From Sinomonas atrocyanea (GTDB lineage Bacteria; Actinomycetota; Actinomycetes; Actinomycetales; Micrococcaceae): DNA of 64,000 bases. Numbering within the stretch: the stretch's first letter is position 1; the number at the start of each line of letters is the position of its first letter. The notes beneath the pieces are model-generated. The model was given only the letters and a program-made list of their open reading frames with translations, did not search any database and was not told the origin of the DNA. Below, in pieces: positions 1 to 9,671 of the stretch. The stretch spans positions 2,728,001 through 2,792,000 of the forward strand of contig NZ_CP014518.1 of NCBI RefSeq assembly GCF_001577305.1, read 5' to 3'. The translations under genes and the position numbers were made by a program.

Positions 1-1139
1 CCGCGGTTGGCCCACAGGATCGCCACGAGGGCCACCGCCGTCAGGGCGATGGGCAGCAAGTGCAGGAAGCCCGAGGCCAGCACGGTGAACCGCGGCCCGC
101 GCGGCGCAGGCGGCATCCTGACGAACAGCGCAAGGTAGCCCACCGCGAGGGCGCCGACCGCGAGCTGGACGGCGATCGCGAGGCGCAGCGCAACCTTCCG
201 CCCGCGCCGCAGTCCTTCCGCGCAGATCAGGAGGATGGCCATCGGCACGAGGGAGGTCACGTAGCCCTCGGGCGAGAGGAAGGCCGGCTGCGCCGCCTGG
301 AGGCACGCGGTGTCGACCACTCCGCCGCAGTCCTGCTCGAGCTGGGCGAAGACGGGCATCGGGTTGAGCACCATGTCGCGGACGAGGGCGAGGGGCCCGG
401 ACGGGCTCCGTGTCAGCGCCGTGAGGACCGGGCCCACCGCCGCGAGGGTGACGACGACGACCACGATGTTGCGCCGCTCGCGCACGGACGGCAGGGCCAG
501 ATGCGAGTCGTGCCGCCAGCCGGCGGACCACCACGAGGCGGCGATGCCGAGCAGGGCGCCGATGAGGCCGAGCACGGTCTCGGAGTGGCCCACGTAGAGC
601 GTGAGCATCGCGGCGATGCCCACCACGGCGGTGCGCAGCCGGCGCCGCCAGAGGACGCCGAGCGCGGGGGCGGCCGCCATTGCGGTGAACAGGGCGGCGG
701 GATAGGGTCCGAGCACGGGGTCGTCGACCATCGAGCCGAGCCACCCGTCGCCCCCGATCCGGGCCAGCTGGGTGACCGCGAAGAACGCGGTGACGGAGGC
801 GAAGTCGCCGAGGAAGAACAGGGCGGCGGCCTTGAGGGAACCGTAGGCCGTCTCGGCCACGGCGACGAGCACACCCACCACCACGGTCGCGGCGAGGTAG
901 GCGACCGGGTTCGTGACGAAGAAGATCGAGGTCACGGCGCCCCACCACTGGCCGGAGCGCAGAGATCCGAGGTCGCCGCCCACCACGTCGAGCACCGCCG
1001 GCGGCGGGCCGGAGAGTATGCTCCCGGTGGCGATGCCGGCGATCCACATCACGGCGATGACTGCGAGGGTGAAGGGGATGCGACGGCCGCCGCGGGCGGC
1101 GGCCCGCGCGGCCTGGGCGAGCCTCCTGGCGCCGTTCAC
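1..1139 (-). CDS. Polytopic membrane protein with rhomboid-like N-terminus (partial, C-terminus outside window)
   Basis: The minus-strand frame is open from a GTG at 1139 to the window edge, so about 379 N-terminal residues are visible. After a basic N-terminus there are about nine to ten hydrophobic segments, the first being IPFTLAVIAVMWIAGIATGS. The segment SGQWWGAVTSIFFVTNPVAY resembles the region after TM1 of rhomboid-fold proteins, but the place where a GxSG serine would sit reads LGPYPAALF, so I see no protease nucleophile. The C-terminal part, which would decide between an MprF/DUF2156-type enzyme and a plain rhomboid-like protein, is missing. It lies 82 nt downstream of the DUF2550 gene on the same strand. 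The start is uncertain because no strong ribosome binding site is visible. The coding call is fairly secure; the function is not assigned. Confidence 0.6.
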   Translation of the reverse strand, partial: MNGARRLAQAARAAARGGRRIPFTLAVIAVMWIAGIATGSILSGPPPAVLDVVGGDLGSLRSGQWWGAVTSIFFVTNPVAYLAATVVVGVLVAVAETAYGSLKAAALFFLGDFASVTAFFAVTQLARIGGDGWLGSMVDDPVLGPYPAALFTAMAAAPALGVLWRRRLRTAVVGIAAMLTLYVGHSETVLGLIGALLGIAASWWSAGWRHDSHLALPSVRERRNIVVVVVTLAAVGPVLTALTRSPSGPLALVRDMVLNPMPVFAQLEQDCGGVVDTACLQAAQPAFLSPEGYVTSLVPMAILLICAEGLRRGRKVALRLAIAVQLAVGALAVGYLALFVRMPPAPRGPRFTVLASGFLHLLPIALTAVALVAILWANR

Positions 1140-1221
1140 GGGTGTCCCGCCCCGGAGGCGGCGGCGCGGCGGCCGGGGAAACTCGACGGGGCTGCCATCA
1201 CGCGGGAGGATGCCCCGGAGC

Positions 1222-1653
1222 TCAGCGCCACGTCCCGATGCCGATGACAGGTCCGGCCTCGAGCCACGAGGCGAGGCCAGCGTAGGCGTTGAAGTCCATG
1301 GCGAAGCGCACGCTCGCGCCCTGGTAGGCCAGCTCGACGATCACGACGTCGGCCTGCACCCTGGTGCGCTCGGCCTCGGTGGGCGATCGGCGCCCCAAGA
1401 GCTCCAGCGAGCTGCGCGTGAAGCGGTGCCGCGCGCGCGGGCTGAGGGAGAGGAGGTTGAACCATTCGAGCTCGGTGTCCTGATAACGGCATACCCCCAT
1501 CCGCCACGGCCCGGAGGCCATGGAGATGGAGGCATCGACCGTGCCCAGGGTGCGCCGCAGGACTACGCGGCGCACCCCGAGGGCACAGAGCAGGGCTGCG
1601 AGGAGAACGAAGACCACTGCCAGGACGATGAACGGAATGGCGGAGTCGTCCAT
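1222..1653 (-). CDS. DUF2550 family membrane-anchored protein
   Basis: A 143-residue protein with one N-terminal transmembrane helix (about residues 7-29) followed by a cytoplasmic-looking domain with a basic RRVVLRR stretch and a soluble region rich in Trp and Arg (WRMGVCRYQDTELEWFNL). The length, the single anchor and the position directly after atpC match the DUF2550 family, which is habitually found there in Actinobacteria. Its role is unknown. It lies 10 nt downstream of atpC and is probably the last or near-last cistron of the atp transcript. No catalytic motif is visible. The family assignment is from recall of sequence and context. Confidence 0.8.
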   Translation of the reverse strand: MDDSAIPFIVLAVVFVLLAALLCALGVRRVVLRRTLGTVDASISMASGPWRMGVCRYQDTELEWFNLLSLSPRARHRFTRSSLELLGRRSPTEAERTRVQADVVIVELAYQGASVRFAMDFNAYAGLASWLEAGPVIGIGTWR

Positions 1654-1663
1654 CGAGGTCTGG

Positions 1664-1945
1664 CTAACGGGTCCCCGCGGCCGATTCGCCGATCTGGGCG
1701 TTGTCGGCGACGATCACGACCCGGTCGGAATCGACGGAGAAGAAGCCGCCGTCCACCGTCGCCGTGATCCGCGAGCCGGAGACCGGCTCGATCACAATGT
1801 CGCCCGCATGCATGATCGCCAGGACGGGGGTGTGGCCGGGAAGGATCCCGATCTCACCGTCCGCCGTGCGGGCCTTGACCATCTTCGCCGGGCCGGACCA
1901 CACGAAGTGGTCCGCCGCGACGATCTCGACCTCGAGCTCAGCCAT
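1664..1945 (-). CDS. atpC: F1Fo ATP synthase epsilon subunit
   Basis: A 93-residue protein beginning MAELEVEIVAADHFVWSG and containing the conserved beta-sandwich motif GEIGILPGHTPVLA (about residues 30-43). Epsilon sits on the central stalk of F1 and couples or inhibits rotation. At 93 residues it is much shorter than the roughly 135-residue E. coli protein: the beta-sandwich domain is complete but the C-terminal helical hairpin that acts as the inhibitory arm is essentially absent, as in several actinobacterial epsilon subunits. The start codon is 1 nt from the atpD stop, which indicates translational coupling. It is the last ATP synthase cistron of the cluster. Confidence 0.96.
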   Translation of the reverse strand: MAELEVEIVAADHFVWSGPAKMVKARTADGEIGILPGHTPVLAIMHAGDIVIEPVSGSRITATVDGGFFSVDSDRVVIVADNAQIGESAAGTR

Positions 1946-1946
1946 G

Positions 1947-3398
<1,452 letters not shown>

Positions 3399-3463
3399 CT
3401 CTCTCACTTCTTCAGTAGATGCGTTGATTCAGTCTAGGTGGTGTGTACGAGCGCGTCCGTGGC

Positions 3464-4354
3464 TCAGGCGCTGAGCGCGTCGGCGCCGGCGATGATCTCC
3501 GTCAGCTCCTGCGTGATCTCCGCCTGGCGGGCGGTGTTGCGCAGCCGCGTGTACTTCTTGATGAGCTCGGTCGCGTTGTCGCCGGCGTTCTTCATGGCGC
3601 GCTGGCGGGAGGCGAGCTCGCTCGCCGCGGCCTGGAGCATCGCCGCGAAGATCCGCGATTCGATGTACCGCGGCAGCAGCGCGTCGAGCACCTGCTCGGG
3701 CTCGGGCTCGTACTCGTAGAGGGGCAGGATCTCCTTCGCGTCCTTCGCCTCCTCCTCGACGACCTCGAGGGGAAGCAGCCGGATCACGGTGGGCACCTGC
3801 ACCACCATCGACTTGAACTGGGTGTAGACGACGTGGATCTCGTCGACCCCGCCGTCCTCGTATGCGGTCGCGAAGGCGTCGAGCAGCACGCGGCTGATCT
3901 CCTTGGCCGTCGCGAACTCGGGGTTGTCCGTGTTGCCGGTCCACACCCGCTCGTAGGGGCGGTTGCGGAAGTCGAAGTAGGCCTGGCCCTTGCGGCCCAC
4001 CAGGTAGGTGGCGATCTCCTTGCCCTCAGAGCGGAGGAGCTCGGCCAGGGACTCGGCCTGCTTCATGATGCTGGCCGAGTAGGCGCCGGCCTGGCCTCGG
4101 TCTGCCGTGAGGACCAGCACCGCCGCGCGCCGCACCTGGGTGGGCTCGGTGGTCAGCGGGTGGTCGATCTCGGACGAAGAGGAGACAGCAGAAACGGCGC
4201 GGGTAATGGCATTCGCGTACGGCAGGGAGGCGGCCACGCGGGCGCGCGCCTTGCCGATGCGGGAGGTAGCAATCAGCTCCATCGCCTTGAACATCTTGCG
4301 CATCGACGACGTCGAGGCAATCTTCTGGCGGTAGACCCGGATCTGGGCTCCCAT
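3464..4354 (-). CDS. atpG: F1Fo ATP synthase gamma subunit
   Basis: A 296-residue protein starting MGAQIRVYRQKIASTSS, the conserved N-terminal helix of gamma, and ending with the matching C-terminal helix (NTARQAEITQELTEIIAGA). The two helices form the rotating coiled coil inside the alpha3beta3 hexamer. A conserved C-terminal purine-rich start context (AGGACAAGA) precedes the ATG. It lies between atpA and atpD, with gaps of 77 and 65 nt, and is full length with no anomalies. Confidence 0.96.
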   Translation of the reverse strand: MGAQIRVYRQKIASTSSMRKMFKAMELIATSRIGKARARVAASLPYANAITRAVSAVSSSSEIDHPLTTEPTQVRRAAVLVLTADRGQAGAYSASIMKQAESLAELLRSEGKEIATYLVGRKGQAYFDFRNRPYERVWTGNTDNPEFATAKEISRVLLDAFATAYEDGGVDEIHVVYTQFKSMVVQVPTVIRLLPLEVVEEEAKDAKEILPLYEYEPEPEQVLDALLPRYIESRIFAAMLQAAASELASRQRAMKNAGDNATELIKKYTRLRNTARQAEITQELTEIIAGADALSA

Positions 4355-4431
4355 TCTTGTCCTTTCCTCACCCTCGCCGACCGGCCGGGCCGGAGCCGTG
4401 GGCCCCGGCCCGGCCGATCAGCTGCAGGGAA

Positions 4432-6069
4432 TCAGCGCTTCTGCTTGACGATCTTTTCCTGGTTGACGTCGCCTTCGGCAAGAGCATCGTGCTCCTCGTG
4501 CCCGGCGCCGACCAGCAGGCTGTCGCCCTGGCCGAAGAAGCCCTTCTTGAACTCCGTGACGGCGGTCTTGAGGGCCTCGACGGTGTCGTCCTCGAGCTTG
4601 CCCGTCTGGGCCAGCGTCGTCAGGATCGACGTCTTGCGCTTGAGGTAGTCCAAGAAGTCAGCCTCGAAGCGGCGCACGTCCTCGACGGGGACGTCGTCGA
4701 GGTAGCCGCGCGTACCGGCCCAGATGGACACGACCTGCTCCTCGACCGGGAACGGCGAGTACTGGCCCTGCTTGAGCAGCTCCATGAGGCGGGCGCCACG
4801 GGTGAGCTGCTGGCGGGACGCCGCGTCGAGGTCGGACGCGAACATCGCGAACGCCTGCATGTCGCGGTACTGGGCGAGGTCCAGCTTCAGCGTGCCGGAG
4901 ACCGACTTCATCGACTTCACCTGCGCGGCGCCGCCGACGCGGGAGACCGAGATGCCGACGTCGACCGCGGGACGCTGGTTGGCGTTGAACAGGTCGGACT
5001 GCAGGAAGATCTGCCCGTCGGTGATGGAGATGACGTTGGTCGGGATGTACGCCGAGACGTCGTTCGCCTTCGTCTCGATGATCGGCAGGCCGGTCATCGA
5101 GCCTGCACCGAGCTCGTCCGAGAGCTTCGCGCAGCGCTCGAGGAGGCGGGAGTGCAGGTAGAACACGTCGCCCGGGTACGCCTCGCGGCCCGGCGGGCGG
5201 CGGAGGAGCAGCGAAACCGCGCGGTACGCCTCGGCCTGCTTCGAGAGGTCATCGAAGATGATGAGGACGTGCTTGCCGCCGTACATCCAGTGCTGGCCGA
5301 TGGCCGAGCCGGCGTAGGGGGCAAGGTACTTGAAGCCGGCGGGATCGGACGCCGGGGAGGCGACGATCGTCGTGTACTCGAGGGCACCGTGGTCCTCGAG
5401 GGTCTGGCGCACGGCGGCGATCGTCGAGGCCTTCTGGCCGATCGCGACGTAGATGCAGCGGACCTGCTTGGTGACATCGCCCGAGGCCCAGTTCGCCTTC
5501 TGGTTGATGATCGTGTCCACCGCGATGGCGGTCTTGCCCGTCTGACGGTCGCCGATGATGAGCTGGCGCTGGCCGCGCCCGATCGGGATCATCGCGTCGA
5601 TGGCCTTGAGGCCGGTCTGCATCGGCTCGTGGACCGACTTGCGCTGGGTCACGCCCGGCGCCTGGAGCTCGAGCGCGCGGGTAGCCTCCGCCGCGATCGG
5701 GCCCAGATCGTCGATGGGGGCGCCGAGCGGGTCCACGACGCGTCCGAGGAAGGCGTCGCCGACGGGCACGGAGAGGATCTGGCCGGTGCGGTGCACCTCC
5801 TGGCCCTCCTCGATGCCGCCGAAGTCACCGAGGACGATGACGCCGATCTCGCGGACGTCGAGGTTCTGGGCCAGGCCCAGGGTGCCGTCCTCGAACCGGA
5901 GGAGTTCGTTCGCCATGACCGAGGGAAGCCCCTCGACACGGGCGATGCCGTCTCCGGCGGAGGTGACGCGGCCGACCTCGACGCGCTCAGCCGTGCCGGG
6001 CTGGTAGGAAGCCGCGAAGTCGTTCAGCGCGCTGCGGACGTCGTCGGCATTGATGGTCAATTCGGCCAT
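4432..6069 (-). CDS. atpA: F1Fo ATP synthase alpha subunit
   Basis: A 545-residue non-catalytic nucleotide-binding subunit of F1. The P-loop GDRQTGKT is at about residues 173-180, and the later ATP synthase alpha/beta signature region (PAVDVGISVSRVGGAAQ) is present. Like other actinobacterial alpha subunits it carries a charged C-terminal extension past the usual end (about 30 residues, ending VNQEKIVKQKR); in mycobacteria such an extension represses ATP hydrolysis, so the same role is a reasonable inference here. It follows atpH by 87 nt. Confidence 0.97.
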   Translation of the reverse strand: MAELTINADDVRSALNDFAASYQPGTAERVEVGRVTSAGDGIARVEGLPSVMANELLRFEDGTLGLAQNLDVREIGVIVLGDFGGIEEGQEVHRTGQILSVPVGDAFLGRVVDPLGAPIDDLGPIAAEATRALELQAPGVTQRKSVHEPMQTGLKAIDAMIPIGRGQRQLIIGDRQTGKTAIAVDTIINQKANWASGDVTKQVRCIYVAIGQKASTIAAVRQTLEDHGALEYTTIVASPASDPAGFKYLAPYAGSAIGQHWMYGGKHVLIIFDDLSKQAEAYRAVSLLLRRPPGREAYPGDVFYLHSRLLERCAKLSDELGAGSMTGLPIIETKANDVSAYIPTNVISITDGQIFLQSDLFNANQRPAVDVGISVSRVGGAAQVKSMKSVSGTLKLDLAQYRDMQAFAMFASDLDAASRQQLTRGARLMELLKQGQYSPFPVEEQVVSIWAGTRGYLDDVPVEDVRRFEADFLDYLKRKTSILTTLAQTGKLEDDTVEALKTAVTEFKKGFFGQGDSLLVGAGHEEHDALAEGDVNQEKIVKQKR

Positions 6070-6156
6070 CTTCAGTCCTGCTCTCTTGATCTCGTGGTCA
6101 TCGAAAGCGGAACTGCTGCGATGACCGGATTGTCTTGTACGGAGTGTGCTGATGCC

Positions 6157-6990
6157 TCAGCGTGCCTGGGCGGCCAGCTGACGTCGCAGGTCGCCGAGCC
6201 GCGTCACCGTCGAGGCATCGAGCACCTCGTCGCCGACCGTCACGCGGAGGCCGCCGACGAGCGAGGGTTCCACGGTCGTGTTGATCTTCAGCTCGCGCCC
6301 GTAGAGGGTGTTGAGCCCATCCTGGAGCCGCTTCAGCTGCCCCTCGCCCAGAGGACGCGCGACGGCGACGTCGGCGATCCAGCGCTTCTGGCGGCCAGCG
6401 GCGAGGGACGCGAACTTCTCCACGAGGGCCGTCGGCTTGGCGCCGCGCGGGGCGGACACCGCCTGGCCGATGAGCAGCCGGGCCTCCTCGGACGCCTCCG
6501 GCACGAGCCGCAGGGCGAGGGTGCGCCGGGCCTCCGGGGAGGCCTGCTGCTCGGTCAGGGCGGCCTGGAGCTCGTGGTTACCCTCGACGGTGTTGTTGAA
6601 CGCGAACAGGTCGTTCTGGAGCTTCTCCAGCCCGCTGAGTCCGCTCGCGGTCCCCGCGCCCTGCTCGGCCACGGCGCATGCCACGGTCGAGGCGATGGTC
6701 TCGAGCGCATCGCTGATGTCGCGCGCGCCGGCCCACCGCGAGGCGGCGAGCTTGGCCGTGATCTCCACGGCCTCGCCCGAGGCCTTGCCGTCCAGCAGGC
6801 TGTGCACGAGGGCCGACTTCTCCGCGCCCTCACGGGACGGGTCGGTCAGCGCGCGCCGAAGCCCGGCGGAGCCGTCGAGGACGGCGAGGATGCCGAAGAG
6901 CTCCCGCGCCAGCGACAGCGAGGCCGTGGGCAGCGTAGTCTCCAGGTCCGCCAGCGCGGCGGCCAGCGATTCGCTCGATGCTCCTGCCAT
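6157..6990 (-). CDS. atpH: F1Fo ATP synthase delta subunit
   Basis: A 277-residue protein that matches the OSCP/delta family in its C-terminal half (VARPLGEGQLKRLQDGLNTL; TTVEPSLVGGLRVTVGDEVL). Delta joins the peripheral stalk to the top of F1. It is about 100 residues longer than the E. coli protein, but a long delta is usual in Micrococcales and, unlike in mycobacteria, it is not fused to a b subunit: a separate atpF is present. Its ATG overlaps the atpF stop by one base (TAATG), indicating translational coupling. Confidence 0.94.
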   Translation of the reverse strand: MAGASSESLAAALADLETTLPTASLSLARELFGILAVLDGSAGLRRALTDPSREGAEKSALVHSLLDGKASGEAVEITAKLAASRWAGARDISDALETIASTVACAVAEQGAGTASGLSGLEKLQNDLFAFNNTVEGNHELQAALTEQQASPEARRTLALRLVPEASEEARLLIGQAVSAPRGAKPTALVEKFASLAAGRQKRWIADVAVARPLGEGQLKRLQDGLNTLYGRELKINTTVEPSLVGGLRVTVGDEVLDASTVTRLGDLRRQLAAQAR

Positions 6991-7541
6991 TACTTCGCCG
7001 CACCTGCGTTCTGGGACTCCAGCTCGTCGAGGAAGCGGTCCACCACACGGGCGGCACGCGCATCGTCGTCGAGGGACTCACCGACGATCCGGCCGGCCAG
7101 GGTCGTGGCCAGGGTGCCCACCTCGGAGCGCAGCGACGCAACAGCCTGCTGGCGCTCGGCCTCGATCTGGACGTGCGCCTGCTCGGTGATGCGGGCGGCC
7201 TCGGCGGCAGCCTTCTCCTTGAGCTCGGCGAGGATCTGGGCGCCCTCGGCGCGGGCCTCTTCGCGGATGCGGTTGGCCTCGGTGCGGGCGTCGGTGAGCT
7301 GCTGCTTGTACTCCTCGAGGGCTGCGGACGCCTCCGCCTGGGCCTTCTCTGCCTTGGCGATGCCCCCCTCGATGGCCTCGGCGCGCTCCGCGAACGTCTT
7401 CTCGAACGCGGGAACGACGAACTTGACCACGATGAAGAGCAGGACGGCGAAGCCGACAGCAACGACCAGGATTTCCCACCAGCTCGGCATGAGCGGGCTC
7501 TGGGCGCCCTCGGTGGCGGCGCTAACAATGAACTGATGCAT
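6990..7541 (-). CDS. atpF: F1Fo ATP synthase b subunit
   Basis: A 183-residue peripheral stalk subunit: a short N-terminus, one transmembrane helix (about residues 21-43, WWEILVVAVGFAVLLFIVVK) and then a long Ala/Glu/Lys-rich amphipathic helix that forms the b dimer coiled coil. I chose the ATG at 7541 because the AGGAGG box lies 8-9 nt upstream; the in-frame GTG at 7550 is almost touching that box and is less likely. It lies 53 nt downstream of atpE and overlaps atpH by one base. Confidence 0.95.
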   Translation of the reverse strand: MHQFIVSAATEGAQSPLMPSWWEILVVAVGFAVLLFIVVKFVVPAFEKTFAERAEAIEGGIAKAEKAQAEASAALEEYKQQLTDARTEANRIREEARAEGAQILAELKEKAAAEAARITEQAHVQIEAERQQAVASLRSEVGTLATTLAGRIVGESLDDDARAARVVDRFLDELESQNAGAAK

Positions 7542-7594
7542 GTGTTGCACCCCTCCTATCTACTCGGTTCTGGCTGTGTGTGCCGTGTTCTGGG

Positions 7595-7798
7595 TCAGAG
7601 AACGAAGGCGAACACGAGGCCGAGGATCGCGAGCGCCTCGGTGAGCGCAAGGCCGAGGAAGGCGATCGGCTGGAGCACGCGCTGCGCCTCCGGCTGGCGG
7701 GCCACGCCATTGATGTAGGCCGCAAAGACGAGACCCACGCCGATGGCACCGCCGATGGCGGAGAGACCGTAGCCGACGAGGTTGAGGTTGCCGGTCAT
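7595..7798 (-). CDS. atpE: F1Fo ATP synthase c subunit (proteolipid)
   Basis: A 67-residue hairpin of two membrane helices. The polar loop ARQPE (residues 34-38) and the ion-carrying glutamate E54 in LALTEALAILG are both present, so this is a working rotor-ring subunit. I see no extra polar residues of the sodium-binding type around E54, so proton coupling is the natural inference. The start ATG has a GAAAGGAA box 4-5 nt upstream. It sits between atpB and atpF in the normal order. In mycobacteria this subunit is the bedaquiline target. Confidence 0.97.
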   Translation of the reverse strand: MTGNLNLVGYGLSAIGGAIGVGLVFAAYINGVARQPEAQRVLQPIAFLGLALTEALAILGLVFAFVL

Positions 7799-7866
7799 TG
7801 TGTTCCTTTCAGGCTGCCCTGGAGGGCGGGTTGAGTGATCGGTTCATCCCCCGTGAAGGGGAAGTC

Positions 7867-8667
7867 TCAGTGGGCGTCCGCGTGGAGCGCGCCCTGGATG
7901 TAGATGGCAGTCAGAAGCGTGAAGACGTACGCCTGCAGCACCATGATCAGCGCCTCGAGCATGTACATCGCGGTCGCGCCGACGAGCACGAGCAGCGACG
8001 TCCCCTTGAGGACCACGCTCTCCTGCGCGATGAGGAACGCGATGCCGGACCCCGCCAGCGCGACCACGAGGTGGCCGGCGAGCATGGTCGCGAAGAGACG
8101 GAGGCTGTGCGTCATCGGGCGGACGATGAAGTTCGAGATGATCTCGATCGGGACGACGATCGGCAGGATGTACCACGGCACCCCCGCGGGGACCACGGTG
8201 AGCTTGAGGAACCGCGCGCCGAACTTCTTCAGGCCGACGCCGATCCACGTCACGTAGACGAGCGCCGCGAGGAAGTACGCGCCGCCGACGTGGGACATCG
8301 TGGGCAGCTGGAAGAACGGGATCGCGCCGTAGATGTTGTTCACGAGGATGAAGAAGAACAGCGCGAAGAGCAGGGGCACGAACTTCATGAAGTCCTTGCC
8401 GCCGATGATGTCCTTGCCGATCGAGTTGCGCACGAACCCGTAGAGGTACTCCCCGGCGAACTGGAGCTTGCCGGGGACCAGCTGGCCCTTGCGGGAGGCC
8501 GCGATGAAGAACCAGGCGATGAAGACGACGGAGAGCAGGACCATGAGCATCTGCTTCGAGAAGCCCTCGTGCGCGCCCCAGGGGAAGATGGCCGGGAGGT
8601 GCATGTCCTCGAGGGTGGGCGGGGTGAAGGCGCCGGAGTCTTCGGCCGGAAGCGTGAGCGGGGTCAA
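7867..8667 (-). CDS. atpB: F1Fo ATP synthase a subunit
   Basis: About 266 residues with five to six membrane helices, including the stator helix NFIVRPMTHSLRLFATMLAG that carries the essential arginine (in SLRLF) facing the c-ring. It forms the proton half-channels. I chose the TTG at 8667 (LTPLTLPAEDSGAF) because it has GAGAGGA about 6 nt upstream and gives a length and N-terminus like related proteins; the longest possible frame reaches 8832 but would overlap the preceding gene heavily and adds a non-conserved leader. It is the first core gene of atpBEFHAGDC. Confidence 0.92.
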   Translation of the reverse strand: MTPLTLPAEDSGAFTPPTLEDMHLPAIFPWGAHEGFSKQMLMVLLSVVFIAWFFIAASRKGQLVPGKLQFAGEYLYGFVRNSIGKDIIGGKDFMKFVPLLFALFFFILVNNIYGAIPFFQLPTMSHVGGAYFLAALVYVTWIGVGLKKFGARFLKLTVVPAGVPWYILPIVVPIEIISNFIVRPMTHSLRLFATMLAGHLVVALAGSGIAFLIAQESVVLKGTSLLVLVGATAMYMLEALIMVLQAYVFTLLTAIYIQGALHADAH

Positions 8668-8755
8668 CGCGATTCCTCTCTGCAGTGTCCATCGTCGGGC
8701 AGATGCTGGGGCGAGTGGCTTCGACCCCCACATGTGAAATTTTTCGGGTGCTCCA

Positions 8756-9046
8756 TCAGCGACGGTCCGCCTCGGCGTCATCGCCTGGGCCCTGATGCTC
8801 AGCGGGGCCCGTTCGGTGCGTGAAGAGCCCATGCTTCATGGTCAGGTAGATGCCGCCGGCAATCCCCACCAGAGCGCCAGCGAGCACAAGCCAGCGCGTT
8901 TTCAGGAGATTGTCCAGCCCCCACCCTATCAAACTCCAGACAACGATCCCGCCAATCACATAGCTGAAGACGGCCATTCCGGAGTTGTAGCCGCCGTCGC
9001 CGGAAGGCTCGACGGGGCCCTGCTGGGGCGTGGTGTCCTCAGGCAC
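8756..9046 (-). CDS. AtpZ/AtpI-like small membrane protein of the ATP synthase operon
   Basis: About 96 residues with two predicted membrane helices (MAVFSYVIGGIVVWSLIGWG and LVLAGALVGIAGGIYLTM), which is the AtpZ/AtpI layout of proteins thought to assist c-ring assembly or Mg2+ supply. I chose the GTG at 9046 because AAGGAGG stands 6 nt upstream; this start overlaps the preceding stop by 8 nt, so the two genes are probably translationally coupled. It is directly upstream of atpB. The assignment rests on topology and position rather than on a diagnostic motif. Confidence 0.78.
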   Translation of the reverse strand: MPEDTTPQQGPVEPSGDGGYNSGMAVFSYVIGGIVVWSLIGWGLDNLLKTRWLVLAGALVGIAGGIYLTMKHGLFTHRTGPAEHQGPGDDAEADRR

Positions 9047-9560
9047 GGGGACCCTCCTTCCCGGACGACGGCGCGGCGTCGCCACCGGTGCCATCGGCCG
9101 CCGGAGCGTCGTCGAAGATCTGCAGGCGGAGCCTGCTGAAGCGGTAGAGCTCGGCCGCCTGCCAGACGACGACGCTCACGATCCCGGCGGCGCCGAACCA
9201 CGGGCGGTCGATCCAGGCCGGGGTGCCGATCCAGAGCAGGATCGCGGCGAAGCCGACGATCTTGAGCACGTAGACCACGGCGAAGACGCCGATGGCCCCC
9301 GACGGGTTCCGCCGCCCCACGAGATGCCCTGCGATGAGGCTCAGGGCGAAGAACGCGATCACGATCACGGCCGCGAAGGCCACGCTCGCCGCGGCCGCGG
9401 GGCCGGTGGACACCAGGGCCGCCGCCGCGAGCAGGACCGCTGCCGCGGCGGACGCCGCCGTACAGGTGCCGGCGAGGCCGAGCCACGGGGTGCGTCCGGG
9501 GTCGGAGCGGCCGACGCGGGGACGGCCGAAGAAGCCGTGCCGGTGCGTCATGGGGTCCAT
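9039..9560 (-). CDS. atpI: ATP synthase protein I-like membrane protein
   Basis: A 173-residue protein with four hydrophobic segments (from about residue 28 to 130) and a charged C-terminal tail. It stands at the head of the atp operon, where AtpI/UncI-type proteins are found, and precedes a second small AtpZ-like gene. The start could be the ATG at 9560 (MDPMTHRHG) or at 9551; neither has a convincing ribosome binding site. A TAGAAT -10 candidate lies about 60 nt upstream. The symbol is assigned by position and topology, so confidence in the exact family is moderate. Confidence 0.7.
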   Translation of the reverse strand: MDPMTHRHGFFGRPRVGRSDPGRTPWLGLAGTCTAASAAAAVLLAAAALVSTGPAAAASVAFAAVIVIAFFALSLIAGHLVGRRNPSGAIGVFAVVYVLKIVGFAAILLWIGTPAWIDRPWFGAAGIVSVVVWQAAELYRFSRLRLQIFDDAPAADGTGGDAAPSSGKEGPRA

Positions 9561-9619
9561 TTCATGCCAATTCGTCGGCGGCCTGCTGCCAGGAGGCCGG
9601 CGGGGGTGGGTGCCCTCCT

Positions 9620-9625
9620 ATTCTA
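9620..9625 (-). promoter_or_regulatory. Candidate -10 element (TAGAAT) for the atp operon
   Basis: On the minus strand TGTGTAGAAT forms a possible extended -10 about 60 nt upstream of the atpI-like start. It is embedded in an imperfect dyad (CTATTCTA...TAGAAG on the plus strand, 9617-9638). No TTGACA-like -35 box is evident. It would let the atp genes be transcribed separately from the glycan genes upstream. Confidence 0.35.
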
Positions 9626-9671
9626 CACAGGATAGAAGAGGTTCCCGTCGCCTGGTGGGGCCGGGGCGCCG

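Noticed and set aside
4357..7536. Long plus-strand open frame opposite atpA, atpH and atpF
   Set aside because: The minus-strand genes are certain ATP synthase subunits; the antisense frame is a codon-bias artefact.
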